From Bacillota bacterium (GTDB taxonomy: Bacteria > Bacillota > Negativicutes > Sporomusales > Sporomusaceae): a DNA stretch of 26,924 bases. Of the stretch, positions 6,315-14,545 are shown in pieces (within the stretch, counting starts at the first letter, position 1; the number at the start of each line of letters is the position of its first letter). Location: the NCBI GenBank assembly GCA_023443285.1, contig JAEZVB010000104.1, forward strand, positions 1-26,924, read 5' to 3'. Below the pieces are notes generated by a model, which saw only the letters and a list, made by a program, of their open reading frames with translations, was not told where the DNA came from and did not search any database. The position numbers and the translations under genes were made by a program.

Positions 6315-7805
6315 ATGGGAAATGAGGTAAGCGCTCTTCTGGTAATCTTTATATTTATCATTGGCGCTACTATTGTCGGTATACTACCTGGAATGAAGCA
6401 AAAAATGAATCTCGAAGAATGGGCTGTCGGCGGCAGAAATTTTGGCAGGTGGCTGAGCTGGTTTGTTTTAGCCGGTGAAATTTATACTGCGTTTGCGTTC
6501 CTTGGCGCCAGTGGTTGGGCATACAGCCGGGGAGCTCCGTCCTTTTATATGCTTGGCTATGGTGCGCTGGCCTATGTGGTAGGCTATTATTTGCTGCCTA
6601 AAATCTCTCCGCTCGGTAAAAAGTATGGATTAATGACTCAGCCTGATTTAGTGGAACATCTCTATAAAAGCAAACCGTTGGCCATATTGACAGCAACCAT
6701 TGGCGTGGCATTTTTATTACCCTATTTACAACTGCAGCTGACAGGTTTGGGATTAATCATTGAAACTTGTTCCTATGGGCAGCTGACACGCATACCTGCG
6801 ATGCTGATTGCCTTTGTTTTAGTTGCGTCCTTTGTATACTTAAGCGGGTTAAAAGGCGTTGCGGCAACAGCCGTAATTAAAGATGTTGCCATGATTACAG
6901 CGGTTGCCTTTTTCGGCCTGTACCTTCCTATACACTATTTTGGCAGTTTGGGCGGTATGTTTGAAGCTGTGGAGGCTGCAAAACCAGGCTTTCTTACTTT
7001 GCCGGGAGGCACAAAGAACTTAGATGTAACTTGGACTATGTCTACACTGCTCCTTACAGGCTTAGGGTTTTATATGTGGCCGCATTTTGTACCTAACAGC
7101 TTTAGTGCCCGCAACCCGGATGTTCTTCGCCATAATGCCGTTTATTTACCGCTTTACCAAATCTGCTTCCTGTTTCCGATGCTGGTTGGTTTTACTGCCA
7201 TATTAGCTTTAGATTCTCCATTAAAAACACCGGATATGGCATTTATGACAATGGTAAGGGCAACCTTCCCGGGGTGGGCGTTAGGACTTGTTGGCGGTGC
7301 AGGTGCGTTAGCTTGTATGATTCCGGCGGCTGACTTGCTGCTGTCTACGTCTATGCTATGTACACGCGGTATTTATTGCAAAACAGTGGGCAAAGATGCA
7401 TCACCTGAAAAGGTGGCTTTTCTTGCGCGTGCCACGGTATTGGTATTAACGGCTATTGCATTATGCCTAGCTATTTTTCTTCCCAATATGCTGGTTAATC
7501 TATTACTTACCGGTTATTCTGGTGTAACTCAATTTTTCCCAATGATTGTATTAGGCCTTTTCTGGAAAAAGGCTACAAAGCTTGGCGCTTATGTTGGCTT
7601 AGCTGTTGGCGAGATATTGGTGTTCTCCTTGATCTTAGGTAAGATGGACCCATTCTTAATTGGTGGGATGAATTTTAACGCCGGGTTTGTTGCACTAGTT
7701 GCCAACCTGATTTGTTATGTAGGCATTAGTCTGGCAACTTACAGCCCCGTTAAGGCTGAGGCTGGCAATGCTCATGCAGAACCAGGTATTATAAACGGGC
7801 GGTAA
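6315..7805 (+). CDS. Sodium:solute symporter (SSS family)
   Basis: The 496-residue, very hydrophobic protein has about 13 predicted membrane helices and a short polar tail. EEWAVGGRNFGRWLSWFVLAG (about 34-54) is the conserved SSS segment after helix 1, and the ARNPDVLRHNAVYLPLYQ loop and PAADLLLSTSMLCTRGIY are also typical; the closest named relatives I recall are PanF-like permeases. It would import an organic anion or amino-acid-like solute with sodium. It stands between the DUF3311 partner and an AbgA-like amidohydrolase, so the solute may be an N-acyl or peptide-like compound cleaved after entry. A GGGGG site precedes the ATG. Substrate uncertain. Confidence 0.9.
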   Translation: MGNEVSALLVIFIFIIGATIVGILPGMKQKMNLEEWAVGGRNFGRWLSWFVLAGEIYTAFAFLGASGWAYSRGAPSFYMLGYGALAYVVGYYLLPKISPLGKKYGLMTQPDLVEHLYKSKPLAILTATIGVAFLLPYLQLQLTGLGLIIETCSYGQLTRIPAMLIAFVLVASFVYLSGLKGVAATAVIKDVAMITAVAFFGLYLPIHYFGSLGGMFEAVEAAKPGFLTLPGGTKNLDVTWTMSTLLLTGLGFYMWPHFVPNSFSARNPDVLRHNAVYLPLYQICFLFPMLVGFTAILALDSPLKTPDMAFMTMVRATFPGWALGLVGGAGALACMIPAADLLLSTSMLCTRGIYCKTVGKDASPEKVAFLARATVLVLTAIALCLAIFLPNMLVNLLLTGYSGVTQFFPMIVLGLFWKKATKLGAYVGLAVGEILVFSLILGKMDPFLIGGMNFNAGFVALVANLICYVGISLATYSPVKAEAGNAHAEPGIINGR

Positions 7806-7852
7806 TTTCAATGTCGTTTGTACTTACTAATAAAGAAAGGTAGTTATGGCTG

Positions 7853-9163
7853 ATGGAAATGTATCGCAAGCAGGAAAAAATAATTGACGGGTATTTTAAA
7901 GAAGCTGTGGAGTGGCGCCGCGAGCTTCACAAATGTCCGCAAACAGGCTGGCTCGAATATTATGCAACCGGGTTTATTGCTGAAAAATTAGCCGGCTGGG
8001 GTTATTCGCTGCTGTTGGGAAAAGACGTGATTGCTGCCGCTAAGCAAATCCAATTGCCGGATGCCCAAAGACATGAGGAAGAGTATAAGCGCGCGCTGAA
8101 GTTTGGCGTAAAAGAAGAATTTATTTCTCCTGCAAAAGGCGGGTTTACCGGTGTAGTAGCGGTGCTAAAGGGAGATAAGCCCGGCCCTACCGTGGGTTTT
8201 CGCTTTGATATCGACTCCAATGAAGTGTGTGAAGCAAATGATTCCGGACACCGGCCCGCTCAGGAAGGCTTTATTTCACAAAATCCCGGTTATGCACATA
8301 TGTGCGGGCACGATGCCCATGCCGCGATAGGATTGTTGCTAGCCCGCTATTTTAGTGAAAACCGGGACATGATTCATGGTACTATCAAGTTGTTTTTTCA
8401 GCCAAATGAAGAAAATCTCTCTGGGGCAGCTGCTATGGTGGCTGCTGGGGTGCTTGATGATATTGATTACCTATTCGGGGGACATGTTGGCACTAGTCTC
8501 AAACAAATTGGGCAGATTGCGGTAAATGTAAATAATATATACCCTATGTCGCGGTTTATGGTTACCTATCGTGGCCGGGCTGCGCATGCGGCGATTCGTC
8601 CGGATGAAGGTAAGAATGCTTTGTTGGGGGCCTGTACAGCAGTGACCAATTTATATGCTATTGCTCGGCATGGCAACGGGGCTTCACAGATTAATGTCGG
8701 GGTTATGAACGCTGGTACAGATTGGAATGTAATTGCTGACAAAGCTAGCTTTCGTTTAGAAACAAGGGGGGCAACAGATGCAATTAACGACTATATGGTC
8801 GTGAGAGCCAAGGAGATATTGACAGGTGTTGCTATGATGTATGGTCTTGAATTAGAGATTACACCGGCTGCTGTAGCCTGTGGCGGTACAAATTCGCCGG
8901 AACTGGTTGCTTTGGGCGCTAAAGTTGCTAGTGCTTTACCTTCTGTTAGTCAGCTTTTACCTGAAGCCGGATTGAACGGTTCGGAGGATTTCACGGCAAT
9001 GATGAAACAGGTGCAAGACCGGGGCGGCAAGGCGATGTTTGCTTTATATGGAACTCCTACCGGCGGCGGTCACCACAATGCGGCTTTTGATATTGACGAG
9101 ACAGTAATTGCTAATGGTGCGAAATTTTTAGCTGCCATGTACAGCGAAATTGCTGGAGCATAG
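7853..9163 (+). CDS. M20 family amidohydrolase, AbgA-like
   Basis: The protein has 436 residues. WRRELHKCPQTGWLEYYAT opens the catalytic domain, GFRFDIDSNEV (115-125) holds the acidic segment, AHMCGHDAHA (148-157) carries the metal-binding Cys151 and His153, FFQPNEEN (181-188) has the acidic pair E186/E187, and H211 is in GGHVGT; a dimerisation domain follows. The long insert at 50-110 and overall pattern resemble AbgA, which cleaves p-aminobenzoyl-glutamate, more than simple aminoacylases. It would hydrolyse an amide bond in the cytosol, most likely of a compound taken up by the symporter 47 bp upstream. AAAGG at 7836-7840 is a rather distant ribosome site; ATG 7859 is an alternative start. 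Confidence 0.88.
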   Translation: MEMYRKQEKIIDGYFKEAVEWRRELHKCPQTGWLEYYATGFIAEKLAGWGYSLLLGKDVIAAAKQIQLPDAQRHEEEYKRALKFGVKEEFISPAKGGFTGVVAVLKGDKPGPTVGFRFDIDSNEVCEANDSGHRPAQEGFISQNPGYAHMCGHDAHAAIGLLLARYFSENRDMIHGTIKLFFQPNEENLSGAAAMVAAGVLDDIDYLFGGHVGTSLKQIGQIAVNVNNIYPMSRFMVTYRGRAAHAAIRPDEGKNALLGACTAVTNLYAIARHGNGASQINVGVMNAGTDWNVIADKASFRLETRGATDAINDYMVVRAKEILTGVAMMYGLELEITPAAVACGGTNSPELVALGAKVASALPSVSQLLPEAGLNGSEDFTAMMKQVQDRGGKAMFALYGTPTGGGHHNAAFDIDETVIANGAKFLAAMYSEIAGA

Positions 9164-9193
9164 GCCTCTACTTCTATCTGACCGGTAGTATTC

Positions 9194-9232
9194 TTTAGCA
9201 TTTAGCAGCCATTTAGCAGCCCGTTTAGCAGC
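9194..9232 (+). repeat. Short direct repeats with TTTAGCAGC core upstream of the HutP-like gene
   Basis: TTTAGCA (9194-9200) is followed by TTTAGCAGC at 9201-9209, 9212-9220 and 9224-9232, a period of 11-12 bp after the first. HutP-family proteins bind repeated NAG triplets in RNA, and each unit supplies TAG and CAG. The repeats lie 30 bp after the amidohydrolase stop and before the promoter of the HutP-like gene. Confidence 0.7.
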
Positions 9233-9267
9233 TCCAGGATATGATACAGAGTCTTTGTTGTTGAATG

Positions 9268-9296
9268 TTGACGAAATTAAAAGAATATTGTAGAAT
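9268..9296 (+). promoter_or_regulatory. Sigma-A promoter for the HutP-like gene
   Basis: TTGACG (9268-9273) and TAGAAT (9291-9296) are 17 bp apart. The transcript would begin near 9303, about 20 bp before the coding start. Confidence 0.65.
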
Positions 9297-9325
9297 TATG
9301 ATATAGTGAGATAGAGGGAATGAGT

Positions 9326-9778
9326 GTGAATTCTATAAATAGTTCTTTTATGTCAGAAAGTGTTACAGGCGTTGGAACTGCAGCAATGCTCCTGGCTTTA
9401 ACAAGGACGATAGCCGATGAGGAAGCTGCTAAAAGAATGCTTTTTGAACAGGGATACAAAGTTGTCGTGACCGAAGTCGGTGGTAATTCAGCTGTGTCTG
9501 AGTTTCAGTCCAAGGTTACCAAAGCTGTACTGGGAGCATCGCTTAATAGCGGCATAATTTCCAAAACGCCGACAAACTACCATGCATTATTGCATGCCAC
9601 TGATGAAGCCAAACGGGGTATTTTAGTCAACGTTGCCAGTAGTGCCAGCATAGCTGTCAAAATAGCTATTGTGAGGGATGAACAGTGGATAGCAGTAGCG
9701 TTGTTCGGCGTATCGGCCATTCATCCTTTGACCAACCATGAACGGGCTGGATTGGGGATTATGCATTTAGGCAAATAA
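9326..9778 (+). CDS. HutP family RNA-binding regulator
   Basis: From GTG 9326 the protein has 150 residues, as in Bacillus HutP (about 148). It shares the family's signature NYHALLHATDEAKRG (84-98; HutP has HALYHAT), DEQWIAVALFG and NHERAGLGIMHL. H86, H90 and H138 occupy the places of the metal- and histidine-coordinating His of HutP. HutP is a hexameric antiterminator that binds NAG-repeat RNA when histidine and Mg are present. No hut catabolic genes are nearby, so this homologue probably controls something else, perhaps its neighbours. GTG is preferred over ATG 9320 because the ribosome site AGAGGG ends only one base before that ATG. Confidence 0.85.
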   Translation: MNSINSSFMSESVTGVGTAAMLLALTRTIADEEAAKRMLFEQGYKVVVTEVGGNSAVSEFQSKVTKAVLGASLNSGIISKTPTNYHALLHATDEAKRGILVNVASSASIAVKIAIVRDEQWIAVALFGVSAIHPLTNHERAGLGIMHLGK

Positions 9779-9796
9779 ATAATATAAAGAGTGTAT

Positions 9797-9838
9797 GAGA
9801 GACAGAGTGGAATGAAAATTCCGTCTGTCTCTTTTTGC
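9797..9838 (+). terminator. Intrinsic terminator after the HutP-like gene
   Basis: GAGACAG plus GGAAT pair with ATTCC plus CTGTCTC, followed by TTTTT and a second T-rich run. Confidence 0.85.
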
Positions 9839-9944
9839 TTTTTTGTCCTTATCTTACCGATGATAGTCAGCTTTTAAACTCCATATTCTATAACTAAGTC
9901 AACTACTTTATCCACTATAAATTTTGATAAGGAGAGGTTTAATT

Positions 9945-11141
9945 ATGAAAGCACTTGAAGGAGTCCGGGTATTAGACTTAAGCAGAGTATTGGCTGGTCC
10001 GTATTGTACTATGATGCTTGCTGATTTTGGAGCCGATATTATAAAAATTGAGCCGCCGGGAGTAGGCGATGATTCGCGTGCATTTGGACCTTTTATTGGC
10101 AATGAAAGTGCTTACTTCATGAGTCTGAATAGAAATAAACGGTCTATGACTTTAAACTTTAAGCGACAGGAAGAGTGTGACCTGTTTAAAGAGCTTGTTA
10201 AGCAAGCTGATGTCGTAGTGGAAAACTACCGTCCAGGCACTATGGAAAAATTCGGATTAGGCTATGAGGTGCTGAAAGAGATTAATCCTGGCCTTATTTA
10301 CGCAGCTTGTTCAGGGTTTGGTCATACGGGTCCTTATCGTGATAAGCCAGCCTATGATATCATTGTTCAGGCTATGGGTGGCATTATGAGTATTACCGGG
10401 CCGGAAAATGGTGAACCAACGCGTGTCGGCGCTTCTGTAGGCGATGTTATTGCCGGTATGTTTACTGCCTATGGTGTTATGACAGCCCTGTTTCACCGCC
10501 AGCGTACCGGTCAGGGTCAAAAGGTAGATGTCGGTATGCTGGATTGTCAATTGGCAATACTGGAGAACGCAATCGCCCGCTATGTAACGTCAGGAACAGT
10601 ACCAGGACCGTTAGGGAACCGCCATCCTTCCATTACGCCTTTTGCCTCTTACACGGCAGCCGATGGTCATATTATTGTCGGAGCCGGCAACGACCGGCTG
10701 TGGGAAAAACTGTGCACTATTCTCGGTTGCCCTGAACTTATCAAGGATACGCGTTTCAATACCAACCTTCATCGCACCAACAATGCGGGCGAGTTAGGGG
10801 TTATTCTTAATAATATCTTTAAAAACAAACCAATTAATGAATGGCTTGCTATCTTAGAAAAAGCTGGTTTACCCTGCGCTCCCATCAATACTATTGATAA
10901 GGTCGTTAATGATCCGCATGTAAAGGCCAGGGAAATGATTGTTGAGGTTGAGCACCCGATAGCCGGAAAACTTAAAATGCCTGGTGTACCAGTAAAAATG
11001 TCAGATACGCCGGGAAGTGTTGAGAAACATGCGCCGCTATTAGGTCAGCACACCAGCGAAATTCTGCAGGAACTGCTAGGTTGGGATCAGGAGAAAGTAA
11101 ACGAGTTTTTTGGTGATGAAAAGAAGTTAGCAGTTAGCTAA
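9945..11141 (+). CDS. Type III CoA transferase (CaiB/BaiF family)
   Basis: The 398-residue protein begins KALEGVRVLDLSRVLAGPYC, the family hallmark; ADFGADIIKIEPPG, NLNF-like NRNKRSMTLNF, and VVENYRPGTMEKFGLGYEVL follow. The Asp of VGDVIAG (D167) lies where formyl-CoA transferase and CaiB have the nucleophile that forms the acyl-enzyme anhydride. The enzyme moves CoA between carboxylic acids without ATP, as an intertwined dimer. AAGGAGAGG gives ATG 9945 a good ribosome site. It is monocistronic and converges on the larA-leuD-leuC-like operon, so it may activate the acid handled there; the two acids involved cannot be deduced. Confidence 0.92.
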   Translation: MKALEGVRVLDLSRVLAGPYCTMMLADFGADIIKIEPPGVGDDSRAFGPFIGNESAYFMSLNRNKRSMTLNFKRQEECDLFKELVKQADVVVENYRPGTMEKFGLGYEVLKEINPGLIYAACSGFGHTGPYRDKPAYDIIVQAMGGIMSITGPENGEPTRVGASVGDVIAGMFTAYGVMTALFHRQRTGQGQKVDVGMLDCQLAILENAIARYVTSGTVPGPLGNRHPSITPFASYTAADGHIIVGAGNDRLWEKLCTILGCPELIKDTRFNTNLHRTNNAGELGVILNNIFKNKPINEWLAILEKAGLPCAPINTIDKVVNDPHVKAREMIVEVEHPIAGKLKMPGVPVKMSDTPGSVEKHAPLLGQHTSEILQELLGWDQEKVNEFFGDEKKLAVS

Positions 11142-11175
11142 TGATCTACTGTGATACTATGTAGCAAATAAGTGC

Positions 11176-11217
11176 AAAAAGAATCCCGGAGTTTCACATG
11201 AGCTCGGGGATTCTTTT
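11176..11217. terminator. Bidirectional terminator between convergent units
   Basis: GAATCCC-g-GAG pairs with CTC-g-GGGATTC (11181-11213), flanked by AAAAA on the left and TTTT on the right, so it can serve the CoA transferase on the plus strand and the larA-like operon on the minus strand. Confidence 0.85.
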
Positions 11218-11226
11218 GCGTAAGTA

Positions 11227-12489
11227 TTACTTTACTACCGGCACGGTCAAACTACCCTGAGGCATTAGAATGGTGCGCGGTTTTGTGCCTAATTTGCCAA
11301 AAGCCAGCGAAAGAGCCTCATCAATCGTGTTAGCTGGTGTAAATAACAGTGTTTTGGCTAATTCATCTGCAAGAGTTGACACCAGAATAAACTGGGCTTT
11401 TTTCATTAGGCGGGTGACTGCATACGCTTTGTGGCCGCCTATGACAAACTCATTGCGAACCTTTTCTTCAATAGCTTCCGGGGTCTTATATTGGCGCATC
11501 CAGTTTTCGTACATATCAGAACCGGTACCTTCAATACACTCACCGAGAATTATGATTATGCCGCCTTCCTTAACAGCCAGCACGGCATTATCCATGGTTT
11601 TTTGCATCTGATAAACATTGATATCCTTGGGGTAGCCGCCGCAAGAGGCGATTACTAAGTCGGCTTGTTCTGCCAGTTCAGTGCCGTAGATGCTTTCCAC
11701 AAACTTGCAGCCTTCTTTGTGGGCAGTAATATAGTCGCCGGCAAAAATTTTGAGAAACTCTTTCTTTTCATTTAAAACGACATTTAGGAGAAAAGATGGC
11801 CGGCACATTTCGGTTCCTTCAATTTGATCCTCATAAACCGGATTGCCGTCAAGGCGGCCTAACTCTGCGTTTGGTTCTAGCATAAACGAGTGATTGCGGC
11901 GAATAGTTTCATAGCCAGCTACTCCTGGGAAGAGGGCTTTGCGCCCGCCGCCATAACCGGCAAAGAAATGATGGACAATACTGCCTGTGCAGATAATATG
12001 GTCGGCTTCAACAACCCGTCTATTAAAATAGACTTCATTGCCACGGGAGGTAGTACCTACCTTGGTGAATTGAGAATTATCCTTAGCGGTGCTGTTATAC
12101 ATAGGAACCCGGTTAGCCACTGCTTGGCCTACCTGTTCGATCATTTCTTCCTGTGTCATATCATGGTGAGTGCCAAGTGCAAAGACAATAAACATATCTT
12201 TATCAGGAATGCCGGCTGCATTTAATTCATCCAGCAAGATGGGCATAAAAACGTGGCTATTGGCTACCCGGGTAGAGTCATTGACTAAAAAGGCGACTGT
12301 TTCTCCTTTTTTTACAAGGTCGCGTAACGGCTTAGAATCAAGGGGATTTCTAATTGCCTCAAGGATAGCCGCGTCTGGATCATTAAGTGGCGGATGCTCC
12401 TTTAATTTTAGAGTTGCGGCTATTAGATCAGAGTCAAAAGAAAAGTTAATTACCTTTTTGCCGTACTTGAGGTTGTACTCAGTTTGCAT
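11227..12489 (-). CDS. Nickel-dependent 2-hydroxyacid racemase family (LarA-like)
   Basis: The 420-residue protein keeps the LarA active site at nearly the same numbering: NDSTR (70-74), GTHHD with H108, HHFFAGYGGGRKALFPG (173-189) with H174 and K184, and NHS with H200. In LarA the Lys binds the nickel-pincer cofactor and H108 and H174 exchange the proton. The C-terminal GGYPKDINVYQMQK motif is also conserved. LarA homologues act on lactate, malate, phenyllactate and other hydroxy acids. It is the last gene of a leuC-leuD-larA-like operon (12-bp gap, GGGGAGGT ribosome site), so racemisation may feed the dehydratase. The larBCE cofactor genes are not in the window. Confidence 0.9.
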   Translation of the reverse strand: MQTEYNLKYGKKVINFSFDSDLIAATLKLKEHPPLNDPDAAILEAIRNPLDSKPLRDLVKKGETVAFLVNDSTRVANSHVFMPILLDELNAAGIPDKDMFIVFALGTHHDMTQEEMIEQVGQAVANRVPMYNSTAKDNSQFTKVGTTSRGNEVYFNRRVVEADHIICTGSIVHHFFAGYGGGRKALFPGVAGYETIRRNHSFMLEPNAELGRLDGNPVYEDQIEGTEMCRPSFLLNVVLNEKKEFLKIFAGDYITAHKEGCKFVESIYGTELAEQADLVIASCGGYPKDINVYQMQKTMDNAVLAVKEGGIIIILGECIEGTGSDMYENWMRQYKTPEAIEEKVRNEFVIGGHKAYAVTRLMKKAQFILVSTLADELAKTLLFTPANTIDEALSLAFGKLGTKPRTILMPQGSLTVPVVK

Positions 12490-12501
12490 AAGATACCTCC
12501 C

Positions 12502-13011
12502 CTATTTGAAGTCAACTATGCTTTGACCATACTTCCTTTCTAAGAACGGGATCAGGCCGCCTGCTGACAAAACATCCATAACAGGCTCGGACAGCGGAGC
12601 AACTTTGTAACTTTCTCCTTTGGTCTTATTGGTAATGAGGCCAGTACTTAAGTTTACTTCAAGTATATCACCGTCGCTGATTTTATCAACATCCGGACAT
12701 TCTAAAACAGGCAGGCCAATGTTAATAGCGTTACGGTAAAATATGCGGGCAAAGAATTTGGCGACAATTACGCCCACTCCAGCCATTTTTAGGGCGATAG
12801 GAGCTGTTTCACGGCTGGAGCCAGGCCCAAAGTTTTCGCCTGCTACAAGTATATCGTTGGGAGATACCTTTTCCGAAAAATGTTCATCAATTCCCTCCAT
12901 AGCATGTTCGGCAATGATATCGAGGGATTTTTCCAGGTACTGGGGCGGGGAAATGAGGTCAGTATTGATGTTGTCGCCGTATTTTAAGGCTTTTCCTGTT
13001 ACCTGTTCCAT
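12502..13011 (-). CDS. Aconitase-superfamily hydro-lyase, small (swivel) subunit, LeuD-like
   Basis: The 169-residue protein has the short form of the swivel domain usual in archaeal and clostridial isopropylmalate isomerase, homoaconitase and dimethylmalate dehydratase. DNINTDLISPPQYL (13-26) and GENFGPGSSRETAP (58-71) are the key blocks; the second normally reads NFGCGSSREHAP, so Cys is Pro and His is Thr here, near the substrate carboxylate site. The RIFYRNAINIGLPVLEC segment is well kept. It follows the large-subunit gene by 11 bp with AAGGAGG between, so the two form one enzyme. The altered loop and the larA neighbour argue for a substrate other than isopropylmalate, but leucine synthesis is not excluded. 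Confidence 0.88.
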   Translation of the reverse strand: MEQVTGKALKYGDNINTDLISPPQYLEKSLDIIAEHAMEGIDEHFSEKVSPNDILVAGENFGPGSSRETAPIALKMAGVGVIVAKFFARIFYRNAINIGLPVLECPDVDKISDGDILEVNLSTGLITNKTKGESYKVAPLSEPVMDVLSAGGLIPFLERKYGQSIVDFK

Positions 13012-13022
13012 ATTGGCCTCCT

Positions 13023-14282
13023 TTATAAATATTGGCGGGGGTCGGTGATTTTTCCTGCTATGGCTGCGGCAGCGACTGAGGCTGGTGAGGCAAGAAAAAT
13101 TTCGGACTCCTTGTGCCCCATCCGACCTACAAAATTGCGATTAGTTGAGGAAATGGCTCGTTCAGCGCCAGCCATTATGCCGCTGTGGAGGCCAAGACAA
13201 GCACCGCAACTGGGGGCTAAAATCATGGCACCAGCATCTGAGAGTACTTCCATAATCCCATCTTGCAGGGCTCTATGGTAGATAGACCGGGACGCGGCCG
13301 ATACCAGCATTCGTACATCAGGGTGGACTTTCTTACCTTTGAGAATTTTAGCGGCCTCCGCTAAATCGGTGTAACGGCCATTTGTACAGGAGCCGAGGTA
13401 TGCTTGATGGATGACTTCGCCTTCGGCCTGATTGATATCAACCACACGATCTACTTCATGCGGTAGAGCAATTTGTGGGGACAGCGTAGTGGCATCAAAC
13501 TCGAATTTTTGGCTGAAGTTGGCATCTGCGTCACTGTATAAGGGCATTCCCCTTGGTGCACCGATTGCTGCTAAATAATCGAATACTTTATCGTCAGCTG
13601 CAATTAGGCCGGTTTTGGCTCCGGCTTCCACTGCCATATTGGTGATGGTCATCCGCTCGTCTACCGACAGTGAGCTGATACAGTCGCCGAAAAATTCCAT
13701 AACCATGTAGGTTGCCCCGGCTTGTCCGATTTCTTTGATTGTGCGTAAAATAATGTCTTTGGCATACACGCCATCCTGAAGCTCCCCATTCCACACAAAC
13801 AACATGGTTTCTGGTACTCTTAGCCAGAGCTGTCCAGAAACAAGCACTCCCAGCATTTCAGTAGAGCCGATGCCTGTGCCAAAGCAGCCAAAAGCTCCGG
13901 CGGTAGTGGTGTGAGAATCGGTGCCTACCATAATTGTTCCGGGAATATCAAAGCCCTTTTCAGCCAGTACTTGGTGGCAGGGTCCTAACCCCTCGTAATA
14001 TTTGTCAATGTGGTAGTCTTTGGCCCATTTACGGGTAAATTGAAGTATTTCAGCCTGAGTAATATTGGCAGCAGGTGAATAATGGTCTGAGATAATAACG
14101 ACTTTGTCTTTATCCCATATCTTATCGCCAAGTTTTTTTAGCTGGTCGGCTATTACTACTCTTGGGCCTAGAAGATCGTCCATCATTGCAGTGTCTATAT
14201 TGGCCCATACAAATTCTCCAGGCTTCACAGTGCTTTTGCCGGAAGCTTTTGCGATGATTTTTTCTGCCATTGTTGCGCCCAT
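13023..14282 (-). CDS. Aconitase-superfamily hydro-lyase, large subunit, LeuC-like
   Basis: From ATG 14282 the protein has 419 residues, the usual size of the two-subunit archaeal-type LeuC/homoaconitase/dimethylmalate dehydratase. The 4Fe-4S ligands are Cys299 in GSCTNGR and Cys359 and Cys362 in PSCGACLG; ISDHYSP, GTDSHTTTAGAFGCFGTGIG and a C-terminal NRNFVGRMGH complete the active site. It dehydrates or isomerises a hydroxy acid together with the small subunit. An AGGAGG site at 14293-14298 supports this start. The frame stays open for 85 more codons upstream, but that stretch has no family resemblance and is probably leader. It heads an operon with leuD- and larA-like genes. Confidence 0.9.
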   Translation of the reverse strand: MGATMAEKIIAKASGKSTVKPGEFVWANIDTAMMDDLLGPRVVIADQLKKLGDKIWDKDKVVIISDHYSPAANITQAEILQFTRKWAKDYHIDKYYEGLGPCHQVLAEKGFDIPGTIMVGTDSHTTTAGAFGCFGTGIGSTEMLGVLVSGQLWLRVPETMLFVWNGELQDGVYAKDIILRTIKEIGQAGATYMVMEFFGDCISSLSVDERMTITNMAVEAGAKTGLIAADDKVFDYLAAIGAPRGMPLYSDADANFSQKFEFDATTLSPQIALPHEVDRVVDINQAEGEVIHQAYLGSCTNGRYTDLAEAAKILKGKKVHPDVRMLVSAASRSIYHRALQDGIMEVLSDAGAMILAPSCGACLGLHSGIMAGAERAISSTNRNFVGRMGHKESEIFLASPASVAAAAIAGKITDPRQYL

Positions 14283-14380
14283 TTTTCTAAAGCCTCCTAT
14301 CGTCAAATGTCTTAGTAGTGTCCCCAATATTGGAATTATTATCTTTCGGCTATCTATTCGAAAATTTCTGAATAATACTT

Positions 14381-14401
14381 GCATAAAAGCTGTACCTATG
14401 C
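14381..14401. promoter_or_regulatory. Candidate LysR-type operator upstream of the leuC-like operon
   Basis: GCATA and TATGC arms are separated by exactly 11 bp, the T-N11-A geometry of LysR-family sites. It lies 99 bp upstream of the leuC-like start. No LysR gene is in the window. Confidence 0.35.
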
Positions 14402-14516
14402 TATTATCTAAGTAAGCACCATCCTTATAGCGCCGTGGATTCAAGACCCAGTATGCAGTAGGTTGAAAACTTTCCGTTTTCCGTTTGTTGCAACGTAGGT
14501 TAGTTAATCTGGCAGG

Positions 14517-14545
14517 ATAGTGTTTTTTGTTTCGCAAAAGGTCAA
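14517..14545 (-). promoter_or_regulatory. Possible minus-strand promoter for the leuC-like operon
   Basis: On the minus strand TTGACC (14545-14540) is followed after 17 bp by CACTAT (14522-14517). The -35 is good and the -10 is weak. It would give a leader of about 225 nt. Confidence 0.3.

Noticed and set aside
14343..14402. Sigma-54 promoter upstream of the leuC-like operon
   Set aside because: The GG and GC elements seen on the minus strand are 12 bp apart instead of 10.
11270..14415. Several plus-strand frames of 75-118 codons opposite the larA/leuCD-like genes
   Set aside because: They are antisense shadows of well-supported genes and show no domain or ribosome-site evidence.
14283..14537. 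N-terminal extension of 85 codons on the LeuC-like frame
   Set aside because: It has no resemblance to the family, and the AGGAGG site and normal length place the start at 14282.
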